A stretch of DNA of 11,183 nt. It comes from SIAJ01 sp036266155 (GTDB taxonomy: Bacteria > Planctomycetota > Planctomycetia > Gemmatales > Gemmataceae). This document shows, piece by piece, positions 1-6,176 of the stretch. A program made the translations under genes and the position numbers. The notes under the pieces were generated by a model. It made no database searches, was not told the DNA's origin, and worked only from the letters and a program-made list of their open reading frames with translations. The stretch covers positions 1 through 11,183 of the forward strand of contig DATANR010000217.1 of assembly GCA_036266155.1 (NCBI GenBank), given 5' to 3'. The first letter of the stretch is position 1. The number at the start of each line of letters is the position of its first letter.

Positions 1-114
1 TCCCGCAGACGAGGATCGAAACGCCCATCCATGGCCGCTCCTTCCCTGGAGAAAACATCGATGGAAGCGATTGTGGCCGACGGACTTCTGCGCCGTCAAG
101 ACGACATACAGTAG
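1..114 (+). pseudogene. possible remnant of an rve/integrase-core transposase
   Basis: No intact gene is present, but pieces of three plus-strand frames join into one recognisable segment if three single extra bases (35, 45 and 79) are skipped: Trp at 32-34, R-S-F at 36-44, LEKTSMEAIVA at 46-78, then TDFCAVKTT at 80-106. Planctomycete integrase-core transposases commonly have a similar stretch (W-x-x-F-L...E-A-I-x-A-x-D-F-F-x-V) leading into the first catalytic Asp of the DDE triad; that comparison is from memory. If right, this is a decayed insertion sequence, with the Asp at 83-85. Frame 1 alone is open to a TAG at 112-114, so the window could instead contain the 3' end of an unrelated plus-strand gene. 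Stitching short frames can mislead, so confidence is low. Confidence 0.3.
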
Positions 115-118
115 AAGT

Positions 119-180
119 AGCTGGATTCGTGAGAATTCAGGGGTTCGCCATCCAATACCTAAATTCTCACGAATCCAGCT
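119..180. repeat. perfect 19-bp inverted repeat (large hairpin)
   Basis: The arms at 119-137 and 162-180 (AGCTGGATTCGTGAGAATT and its exact reverse complement) flank a 24-nt loop. After one mismatch, three further pairs (139-141 with 158-160) can form inside the loop. The repeat starts 4 nt after a plus-strand TAG and ends 6 nt before the stop codon of the minus-strand gene. That position suits a bidirectional transcription terminator, but neither side has a run of T, so the classic intrinsic form is absent. It could equally be a dispersed palindromic element or an insertion-sequence end. The repeat is read directly; its role is inferred. Confidence 0.92.
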
Positions 181-186
181 GCGTCA

Positions 187-804
187 CTATCGCGGCCGTG
201 GCTCTTCCAGGCCGAAGTTGTAACCCGCCGAGGACTGGCCGGCGACGACATTGATGCCCGTCACCGTGTTCACCCCTGGTGTGCCGCCGAAGGTGCCTAC
301 TGCGGCGTGACCCGGCAACAAGTCGCCGGGGGCCGTGATGGAGATCGAGTAAGTGCCCGCGGCTACGTTGCCGAAGTTGTAAGCCCCGTTGACGTCGGTC
401 GTCGCCGGTGTGGTCGTGCCGCCGGCGTTGGTCAAGGTGACGGCAACATTCGGCAACAGCGTGTCGCCGGCAGAGAAGAAGCCATCGCGGTCGGCATCGA
501 GATAGACGAAGCCACCAACGGCGCTAGTAGCAACGGGCGGCTGGCAGGTGGGCGGCTTCGGCGTGCAGGTGTTTTGTGGCGGACGGCTGCATCCGTTCGA
601 CCAAGAGTGATCGGAACCACAACTACGATCGCCGTGGTCTTGGCTGCCGCGGGTGTTACAAAAGGAACCCCAAGAGTTCCAACTCGATCGGCACCACCAC
701 GACGATGCCCAATCCCAGTTGCCCCAGCCGCCTGGGGCCTCCCGGCCCTCCAGTTTCTGCACGCTCAATCGCGCCCGCGCGCTCGCAAGTCCGGCGATGG
801 TCAT
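187..804 (-). CDS. small secreted Trp/Cys-rich protein with one SdrD-B-like domain
   Basis: This encodes 205 residues from the ATG at 804, chosen because AGGGAG lies 5 nt upstream; an upstream in-frame GTG at 837 lacks comparable support. Residues 18-24 (LEGREAP) form the planctomycete 'LE-x-R-x-x-P' motif near the N-terminus of many of their extracellular proteins; no classical hydrophobic signal peptide is visible. Residues 26-90 are low complexity, with eight Trp (27, 30, 32, 36, 37, 42, 45, 68) and six Cys (38, 49, 62, 72, 80, 87), ending in a Pro-rich stretch. Residues 97-199 resemble an SdrD B-like/Cna-B-type beta-sandwich: GGFVYLDADRDG is the typical Ca-binding-like start, followed by GAYNFGNVAAGTY and a closing YNFG. 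Such domains act as stalks in surface proteins. The likely location is outside the cell; the function is unknown. The gene ends just before the large hairpin. Confidence 0.85.
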   Translation of the reverse strand: MTIAGLASARARLSVQKLEGREAPGGWGNWDWASSWWCRSSWNSWGSFCNTRGSQDHGDRSCGSDHSWSNGCSRPPQNTCTPKPPTCQPPVATSAVGGFVYLDADRDGFFSAGDTLLPNVAVTLTNAGGTTTPATTDVNGAYNFGNVAAGTYSISITAPGDLLPGHAAVGTFGGTPGVNTVTGINVVAGQSSAGYNFGLEEPRPR

Positions 805-840
805 GTCCGCTCCCTGGTGAGACCGTTTTACGCCCACAAT

Positions 841-876
841 CGACCCCCGAGTCGAGTCCTGGGTCGGTAAGCTTAC
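841..876. promoter_or_regulatory. inverted repeats upstream of the small secreted protein gene
   Basis: The 193-bp gap between the two minus-strand genes (805-997) should hold the promoter of the small secreted protein. It contains a 6-bp inverted repeat, CGACCC at 841-846 and GGGTCG at 861-866, followed by the perfect 10-bp palindrome GTAAGCTTAC at 867-876. Both lie 37-72 bp upstream of the chosen start, where an operator or leader hairpin could sit. I could not find a convincing -35/-10 pair. Palindromes this short are common by chance. Confidence 0.25.
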
Positions 877-997
877 GGTATTCGGGAGTCAGCTGGACGG
901 GTAGTAGTTTCGGATGATTGCGTTGCCAAGCATTGCACCAAAACCGGTGAAACGCTTTGGGAGGTATGTGTCATGAAAGCAATAAGTTCGCGTACTC

Positions 998-3900
998 TCA
1001 CACGGCCTGCACCAGCACGTCGTCAAAGTACGCGGCCGCGTTCCACGAGCGGAGGCCGACTCGGCCGGAGGAGTAGCGCGTGTCCGTGGCCTCACCGAGC
1101 TGCGTGAACGTGGCGCCGTCGAGGGATGACTCCGCTCGCAGGCTGCTGCCGCTCATCGTCAGGCGAAGCTGGATCCAACCGGAGGAGTAACTGATGGCCC
1201 CGGTCGCGAGCGTCGTCCAGATGCCACCGTCGCGTTTGTTCAGAACCCAGACGGGCTGGCCATTCGTGCCGCGCTGGATCGCGAGTTGGTAATAGTGCGT
1301 GGTGTCGACCACGCGGCCCAACAAGCTGAGGCCGCCGTTCAGGTTGGAGAGATTGACCCACGCGGAGACCGCGTAGTTGGTCCACGTCGCATCGCCAGCC
1401 AGACTTTCACGCTCGGGGCTCGTGCCGCTGGAGACATAGCCGGCGCCGCGCGTTGCCGTTGATGCAGAAGCTGCCCACTTGCCGGTGACCGCGTTCCACT
1501 GGCCAAGGCCGGCGTCGAAGCCATCCTGGAGCAGCACGGCCCCGCCAGTCTTGGGCGTAAACTGGGCCGATGGGATCGTCGCGTAGTCCGCCTGAGTCGG
1601 TCGCTTCCATTCGAGCCGCGCGACGCCGCCGCCCATGTTGTCGTAGTACTCCATGCGGATGTCGTACTTCTGGCCGGCCTTGAGGCTGATGGTCCCGCTT
1701 GTGTTGTACATGCCCGCGTGGTCGGTCCAGTTGTTTACGATTAGCTTGCCGTTCACCCACAGACGGACGCCGTCATCCGAGAACGTGCGGAAGCGATAGT
1801 AGCCGCTCTCGATGGCGGTCAATTGGCCCGACCAGCGCGTGGAGAAGGTGTCGGCGCCGATGCCGGCGACAGGCACGTTGGGCCAGTAGAAGTCGACGGC
1901 CGCGTCGGTGCGGGTGACCGTCGGACCCGTCAGATCCTTGTTGTCGAAGTACGTGGCCGACAATCCGGTTGTTGGAGTCGGCGGTGGTGGTGCGGGTGGT
2001 GGCGGGGGAGGTGCGGGCGGCGGTGGCGGAGTCGGCGTGGTCACCGATGCGGGGCCCACGTCCGGCGATTCCAGCGTGCCGTTCATCGCGCAGACGCGGT
2101 AGTAGTAGGTCGATCCAGCCGCGACCGACGTGTCGCTGAACGCGGTCGTGTTGGCGCCGACGCCGAAGGCGGTGCGGCCCGTGTTGAAGTTGACGTCGCT
2201 CGCCCGCTCGATCAGGAAGCCGGTCTCGTTCGTCGAGCGATCGGCCCACGCAAGTTGGATGGCCGATGACGACAGGGCCAATGCGGTCAGGCTGTCCGGG
2301 GCTGTCGGCGTCGCATCGCCCACGAGGATCGACACGCGGCCGATGCCAAACAAGCCGGCTCGCGCCCGCAGAATGATGCCGTGCTCGCCGGCCGCGAGCT
2401 GGCCGATCGGAAGTTGCACGTCGCCATTGGCGGGGACCGCGACCGTACCGAGTGAACGGCCGTCGACGACGACTTCCACTTGCCCGCCATTGCTGGCCGT
2501 TCCAGTCAAACGGATGTTGAAGGTGCCAGCCGTATCGAGCCGGAAGATCGCTCCGTTCCATTCTTGGGTGAGCGAATTCGCCTGCATCGAGGCGATGGTC
2601 CCCTGATAAACGGGGATGTTGAAGTCGGCAGTCGTCAGGTCGAGCGGGGCGAGCTTGCCATAGGTCATCGGCGCGGCCGGCGTCGCATTTAGATCGTTGA
2701 TCGCGTTAAGCTTCGGTGTATTCAGGTTGAACGGGTCGTTCGTCAGTCCCCAGTGGTAGTCGCCGGTCGAGGCAAAGTACATCAGCAGGTCGCCGCCGTT
2801 CGCGGACCAGGTGTGGTGATTGTCGACCAGTTCCGTGCGCATCCGCGGATCGCTCCACGCCGCTTGCAGAACCGACGCGGGCACACTTTGATTGCCGGTC
2901 AAGTTGTCGAGGCTCGGGCCGCCTTCATAGGCGATGCGTTTGAGGCCGAAGGCGCCCACCCAATCCATGTCGTTCTGAAGGTATTGGGCGAAATTGTTGG
3001 GCATGGTGTTGAACACGTCGTCGACGGTCGTGTTGGCGCCTTTCGACCAGTCGGCATCTTCGTAAGCCGACCCGCCGGCCCCATAGAGGTAGTAGCTCGG
3101 TGCGTGCGGCGTGGCTTGATATGTCGGGTTGTCGAAGTAATCCTCCAAGTAGTCCAGTTCGTACGACAACCAGCCGTTGGTCCAGCCGAGCTGCGTCATA
3201 AGCACGGGGCGGACGCGCGACATCATCTGATCGTCGCCGAACACCTGCCGGAAGATGTTGCTCACCTGCACGGTCCGCAGGACGATGCGACGCTGGGCCA
3301 GCGACCAGCCGGTATTGTCACGCGTTGGGTAAACGCCGTCGTAATTGAGCGGCGAATTCGGGTTGGCCTGCACCTCGGCGACGGCCGCGTCGTGGTTGGG
3401 CACGGCCGCATAGGAACCGCCGGCATTCCAGAGTTCGTTGCTGAATTCGACGTAGATCTTGTGGCCGGGCGCCAGATTGTTCTTCAAGAGCGTTGCGAGC
3501 TGCGTCACGAACGCGTCGTCGGCGGGGAAGGGAATGTTGACCCAGGCATCTGTGTTCGTCTCGTTCCAAAACTGGATCGCATATTCCCAGGCCATGCCAT
3601 ATGAGGCCCCGGCCGCGGCCTGCGAGGCGTAGTCGGTCGGCCGGCGCAGGTTCCAATTGCCATTGATTCCCTGGTAGCCGTTCGAGCCGGTGTCGTCCAT
3701 CATGCGGACGACCGAGAATTTGCTGACGAGATCCTTGATCGGCTGCGTGAACGTGACCGACGGGTCGTAGGTCATGGTCGAGCCCGGACTGATCGGCCGC
3801 ATGAGCTTGATGTTGGTGACGCCCGTGTTGAGCGCACCGGCCGCTGTGCGCCGAGTGTTGGCGAGGTTGAGCAACAGGCCCGTGGTGTCGGTTGGGAAGT

Positions 3901-4303
3901 ACGTGATCGTCGCCGTGGTCGTGTTCGTGTTCGCGTCGAATTGCTTGTTGGCGACGGTGGCCGCGCCCCAGTAGGTCGACACATCGGCCTGGCCGGTGAA
4001 CGACAGACGATACGTGCCGTTCATGTTGGCAATGCCTTGCCAAAGGACGATGCTGGCATCGGTCGCGGGCCAACCCTTGGAATCGACGGGCGGCGTGCCG
4101 AGATGCGAGCCGAGATTGCTGGGTCGCCGAGCCGATTTCATCGCGTCGGCGAACAAGCGGTCGTAGGACCAGTCCTCAACGCCGCTGAGGTTGACGCCCA
4201 TCAGATTGGCGGAGGGAACGTCGCGGGCTTCGAGTGTCTCGCAGCGGAGGTGAGCTTCATTGCTCACCGGGGCGCGTAAGGGTAGCGTCGAGCGCAAGCG
4301 CAT
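998..4303 (-). CDS. secreted multidomain glycoside-hydrolase-like protein (GH-A-like barrel, FN3, PA14, LamG-like)
   Basis: This encodes 1101 residues. The ATG at 4303 is well supported by GGAGG (4311-4315 on the plus strand) 7 nt upstream. Residues 23-31 (TLEARDVPS) carry the planctomycete N-terminal extracellular motif. Residues 95-170 look like a small beta domain. Residues about 185-520 look like a TIM-barrel enzyme: IYVEFSNELWN (283-293) gives a candidate acid/base Glu290, and IAYEGG (457-462) a candidate nucleophile Glu460, as in clan GH-A. Residues 552-662 look like a carbohydrate-binding beta-sandwich, 668-757 a fibronectin III domain, 755-779 a Pro-rich linker, 780-917 a PA14 domain (SDDGVRLWVNGK at 842-853), and 923-1101 a LamG/concanavalin-like domain ending in AAYFDDVLV. 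I recall similar proteins in planctomycetes annotated only as 'cellulose-binding'. Likely role: an extracellular enzyme or adhesin acting on a polysaccharide, substrate unknown. Domain order is clear; catalysis is inferred from two motifs. Confidence 0.85.
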   Translation of the reverse strand: MRLRSTLPLRAPVSNEAHLRCETLEARDVPSANLMGVNLSGVEDWSYDRLFADAMKSARRPSNLGSHLGTPPVDSKGWPATDASIVLWQGIANMNGTYRLSFTGQADVSTYWGAATVANKQFDANTNTTTATITYFPTDTTGLLLNLANTRRTAAGALNTGVTNIKLMRPISPGSTMTYDPSVTFTQPIKDLVSKFSVVRMMDDTGSNGYQGINGNWNLRRPTDYASQAAAGASYGMAWEYAIQFWNETNTDAWVNIPFPADDAFVTQLATLLKNNLAPGHKIYVEFSNELWNAGGSYAAVPNHDAAVAEVQANPNSPLNYDGVYPTRDNTGWSLAQRRIVLRTVQVSNIFRQVFGDDQMMSRVRPVLMTQLGWTNGWLSYELDYLEDYFDNPTYQATPHAPSYYLYGAGGSAYEDADWSKGANTTVDDVFNTMPNNFAQYLQNDMDWVGAFGLKRIAYEGGPSLDNLTGNQSVPASVLQAAWSDPRMRTELVDNHHTWSANGGDLLMYFASTGDYHWGLTNDPFNLNTPKLNAINDLNATPAAPMTYGKLAPLDLTTADFNIPVYQGTIASMQANSLTQEWNGAIFRLDTAGTFNIRLTGTASNGGQVEVVVDGRSLGTVAVPANGDVQLPIGQLAAGEHGIILRARAGLFGIGRVSILVGDATPTAPDSLTALALSSSAIQLAWADRSTNETGFLIERASDVNFNTGRTAFGVGANTTAFSDTSVAAGSTYYYRVCAMNGTLESPDVGPASVTTPTPPPPPAPPPPPPAPPPPTPTTGLSATYFDNKDLTGPTVTRTDAAVDFYWPNVPVAGIGADTFSTRWSGQLTAIESGYYRFRTFSDDGVRLWVNGKLIVNNWTDHAGMYNTSGTISLKAGQKYDIRMEYYDNMGGGVARLEWKRPTQADYATIPSAQFTPKTGGAVLLQDGFDAGLGQWNAVTGKWAASASTATRGAGYVSSGTSPERESLAGDATWTNYAVSAWVNLSNLNGGLSLLGRVVDTTHYYQLAIQRGTNGQPVWVLNKRDGGIWTTLATGAISYSSGWIQLRLTMSGSSLRAESSLDGATFTQLGEATDTRYSSGRVGLRSWNAAAYFDDVLVQAV
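1967..2041 (-). repeat. Pro-rich linker repeat within the glycosidase-like gene
   Basis: Residues 755-779 of the glycosidase-like protein are almost entirely Pro, with scattered Ala and Thr (PPPPPAPPPPPPAPPPP core). They are encoded by GGN-repeat DNA as read on the plus strand. The run separates the fibronectin III domain from PA14 and is a typical flexible, extended spacer of modular secreted polysaccharide-active proteins. Such tracts tend to vary in length between strains. Confidence 0.85.
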
Positions 4304-4383
4304 CGGGGCGCCTCCAGGGCGTGCAGAACGTCAGGGGTGCATCAGGGAGGGCGGATCAGTGCGCGACCGCGGCGGGGCGGTCG
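4304..4383 (-). promoter_or_regulatory. ribosome binding site and GC-rich leader hairpin of the glycosidase-like gene
   Basis: GGAGG (complement of 4311-4315) sits 7 nt before the ATG at 4303. Further upstream, 4364-4370 and 4377-4383 form a perfect 7-bp GC-rich stem with a 6-nt loop (CGACCGC / GCGGTCG). It starts about 60 nt before the start codon and may be part of the 5' leader. No convincing promoter hexamers were found upstream, so the transcription start is unknown. A hairpin this short is expected fairly often in DNA this GC-rich. Confidence 0.45.
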
Positions 4384-4689
4384 GCAATGCGACGCCGCGA
4401 CCAGCATGGAGTTGGTGCGGTTCGGGGTGACCTGGCAAGGGGGCCGGGTCAGAGAGCAGCAAGCGATCGTTACTCGTTCACTTGCCAGCTAAAGAAGATT
4501 TAGATCACGCATGACGACTGTCAAACATGTTCCGGTCGCACAGGATGTGTGGCTTGACGTTACAACCGCTACAATCTGCCCCGGCGCGAAAATGTGAGAT
4601 GTCGACGCAGTCGGCGACAAGGAATTGGAACAGGAGCGTGTTCGGTGTTCGCGCGTTTGGCAATTGCGCAACCAACTTCCGAAGGGTGC

Positions 4690-4747
4690 CAATCAAAGAG
4701 CGCCACGAAGAGCGCCAGCGGGTCCTAGGTCTGGCGCCCTTTGATTG
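4690..4747. repeat. 16-bp near-perfect inverted repeat
   Basis: CAATCAAAGAGCGCCA at 4690-4705 pairs with TGGCGCCCTTTGATTG at 4732-4747, with one mismatch in 16 and a 26-nt centre. The centre holds a second copy of AAGAGCGCCA (4708-4717), so the right arm could pair with part of either copy. It lies well away from either gene end (about 140 bp beyond the glycosyltransferase stop). It may be a structured RNA, a terminator, a regulator site or the scar of a small mobile element. The repeat is seen directly; its role is unknown. Confidence 0.85.
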
Positions 4748-4825
4748 CGTGTTCGATGCAACTTGCTACGAAACATAATGTTGCGTCAATTCAAATCAGA
4801 GAAAAAGTGGTTGGGGAAGCCTCCC

Positions 4826-4850
4826 AAAAAGTGGCGACGTGCCGGCACGT
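4826..4850 (-). terminator. possible terminator of the glycosyltransferase gene
   Basis: The perfect 14-bp palindrome ACGTGCCGGCACGT (4837-4850) begins 33 nt beyond the stop codon of the minus-strand glycosyltransferase gene. Read on that strand it is followed, after 6 nt, by TTTTT (complement of 4826-4830). It can fold as a 5-bp stem with a CCGG loop. The short stem and the gap before the T run make it a weak intrinsic terminator at best; a protein binding site is an alternative. Confidence 0.4.
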
Positions 4851-4883
4851 GAGCGCGAAGCGAACCTCTGTCAGGAGGGGCGG

Positions 4884-6041
4884 TCAATGCCTTGGGGCCG
4901 GCAACCAGGCTTCGATCACATCATCGAAGCGTACCCGGCAACGGAGCTTTTCGTAAGCGACAGCCGTTTGCCGGGACAAGTCTTCATAGACAGCCGAATC
5001 ATTCAGCACTGCAGACATGCGGCTAGCAAGCGCAGCCGTGTCGCCGGCCGGGAAATAGCGCAGCCCTTCGCCGTCGCGCAAGACGCGTGTAAAGACCGGG
5101 TGATCGCTGGCCATCACCGGCGTGCGCGACACCAAGGCTTCGGTCAGCGTCTGCGGGAAGCCCTCGGGGAACTCATGGCGTGATGGCACACAGACGAGGG
5201 TCGCGGCGGCCATGCGTCGAAAGACTTCATCGTTCGGCACGCGGCCAAGAAAGGCGATGGCGTTACCCAACGGCGCCGACCGCGTTTGAAATGCCGCCAT
5301 GTCTGGTCCGGTGCCGATCAACGTGAGACGAACATCTCGATTTGCTAATCGCAGCGCGATCGTCGCATCAATTACCTCAGCGACTCCCTTGGCAACACTG
5401 AGCACGCCAGCATAGACGATCTCAGTCGGGCCGGCCGTCAATCGCTTGACCTGAAAGTCGGCCGGTTCGCGCGTGACGCCGGTATAGTCCCAAGCGATGG
5501 CTTTGTTCGGATGTAGGCCAGCTTCGAACATGGAATCGGTGGCCGGCTGCCGATGATTCCCGGCCGCGAACACGAGCGGATGATTCAAGAGACGCACGAT
5601 CTCGCACGTCAGTAAGCGGTCGTAAGGGCGAGCGCGCGGGAAGACGCCAGCGAACATCGCCAGGGTAAACCAGTGATGCCGAATGGCTGTTCGCAGGAGC
5701 ATGGCGCCGAGTAGAGAACCGGTTCGCAATAGAAAGTGCGTCGGCCGGAAGTCCCTCAGCTGGCGGCTGATCTGGTTGGCCCACCGAATGTGAGTGATTG
5801 TTCCAGGCAGTCGCCCGATAGGCTGCGGTTCCGGAAGCCCGAGCAAAATACCCTCATTATCGTGATCGCGGTAGTGAGGTGCATTCAAGCTAACGATCAA
5901 ATGTGGCCGGCCCGCGACCCAGCGATCGATGTATCCCTGGCTGTCGTGCATGCCGAAATACGGTTCTGGCGCACCGGCCGCGCGCAGCCGGCGTGCCTCG
6001 CGGGCATCTCCATGTTCAACGACAGCAATCCGCGGCGTCAT
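4884..6041 (-). CDS. GT-B fold glycosyltransferase, family 4 type
   Basis: This encodes 385 residues from the ATG at 6041, which has GGGAGG 5 nt upstream; an open frame runs 76 codons further but crosses the divergent promoter and the start of the next gene, so the long form is unlikely. The C-terminal half is a clear GT4 nucleotide-sugar domain: IVYAGVLSVAKGV (208-220) holds the usual Gly and Lys of the donor site, LTLIGTGPD (239-247) follows, and EGFPQTLTE (293-301) is the E-x7-E motif, with CVPSRHEFP just before it. The N-terminal acceptor half (1-190) is poorly conserved, as usual. The family moves a sugar from a nucleotide donor to a lipid or glycan acceptor at the cytoplasmic face of the membrane; donor and acceptor cannot be read here. 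No other glycan-synthesis genes flank it. It is transcribed divergently from the propeller gene. Confidence 0.9.
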   Translation of the reverse strand: MTPRIAVVEHGDAREARRLRAAGAPEPYFGMHDSQGYIDRWVAGRPHLIVSLNAPHYRDHDNEGILLGLPEPQPIGRLPGTITHIRWANQISRQLRDFRPTHFLLRTGSLLGAMLLRTAIRHHWFTLAMFAGVFPRARPYDRLLTCEIVRLLNHPLVFAAGNHRQPATDSMFEAGLHPNKAIAWDYTGVTREPADFQVKRLTAGPTEIVYAGVLSVAKGVAEVIDATIALRLANRDVRLTLIGTGPDMAAFQTRSAPLGNAIAFLGRVPNDEVFRRMAAATLVCVPSRHEFPEGFPQTLTEALVSRTPVMASDHPVFTRVLRDGEGLRYFPAGDTAALASRMSAVLNDSAVYEDLSRQTAVAYEKLRCRVRFDDVIEAWLPAPRH

Positions 6042-6176
6042 CCGTGCCTCCCGACGAATCGGGTCATCGTATGGCCGACGGCTCGCGGAATCGCCCGAAT
6101 CTTGTTGCGGACTTGTTCTCTCTGACCCTATAACAACCGTGTTCCCCGCCGACGGCAACACCCGACCTTCCACGCG
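6042..6176. promoter_or_regulatory. divergent promoter region
   Basis: These 135 bp separate the starts of the glycosyltransferase (minus) and the propeller protein (plus), so both promoters should be here. On the plus strand TATAAC at 6129-6134 matches a sigma70-type -10 in five of six bases, with TTGCGG at 6105-6110 (three of six) 18 bp upstream; this would place the transcript start near 6141. The propeller ATG at 6177 has no visible Shine-Dalgarno sequence, which is frequent in planctomycetes. No clear promoter was found for the minus strand, only its ribosome binding site (6047-6052). Promoter hexamers are a guess in this phylum. Confidence 0.35.

Larger units (their letters stand above)
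4304..4883. other. 580-bp stretch without a convincing gene
   Basis: This region separates the start of the glycosidase-like gene from the end of the glycosyltransferase gene, both on the minus strand. It should contain the promoter and leader of the former and the 3' flank of the latter. Short open frames exist (for example 4527-4778 plus, 83 codons; 4511-4597 plus, 28 codons), but none has a ribosome binding site or a recognisable protein. A line counted inside it (4621-4680) is 55% G+C, below the flanking genes. It holds the inverted repeats at 4364-4383, 4690-4747 and 4837-4850, and two copies of AAGAGCGCCA 12 bp apart (4696-4705, 4708-4717). Confidence 0.6.

Noticed and set aside
1908..2102. 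Plus-strand frame encoding a poly-Gly protein
   Set aside because: It is the antisense of the poly-Pro linker; the glycine run is a by-product of the repeat.
2753..3604. 283-codon plus-strand open frame inside the glycosidase-like gene
   Set aside because: It lies wholly opposite a clear multidomain gene; long antisense frames are expected in GC-rich coding DNA, and the translation shows no recognisable family.
3318..4073. 251-codon minus-strand frame overlapping the glycosidase-like gene in another phase
   Set aside because: Same-strand out-of-phase shadow, rich in Arg, His and Gln as expected from GC-rich codons read off-frame.
4511..4597. 28-codon plus-strand mini-frame
   Set aside because: No ribosome binding site and no similarity I can recognise; frames this short arise by chance.
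4527..4778. 83-codon plus-strand open frame in the gene-free stretch
   Set aside because: No Shine-Dalgarno sequence, no recognisable domain, and it runs through the inverted repeat at 4690-4747.
4839..5183. 114-codon plus-strand frame over the 3' end of the glycosyltransferase
   Set aside because: Antisense to the conserved E-x7-E region; it shows no independent coding features.
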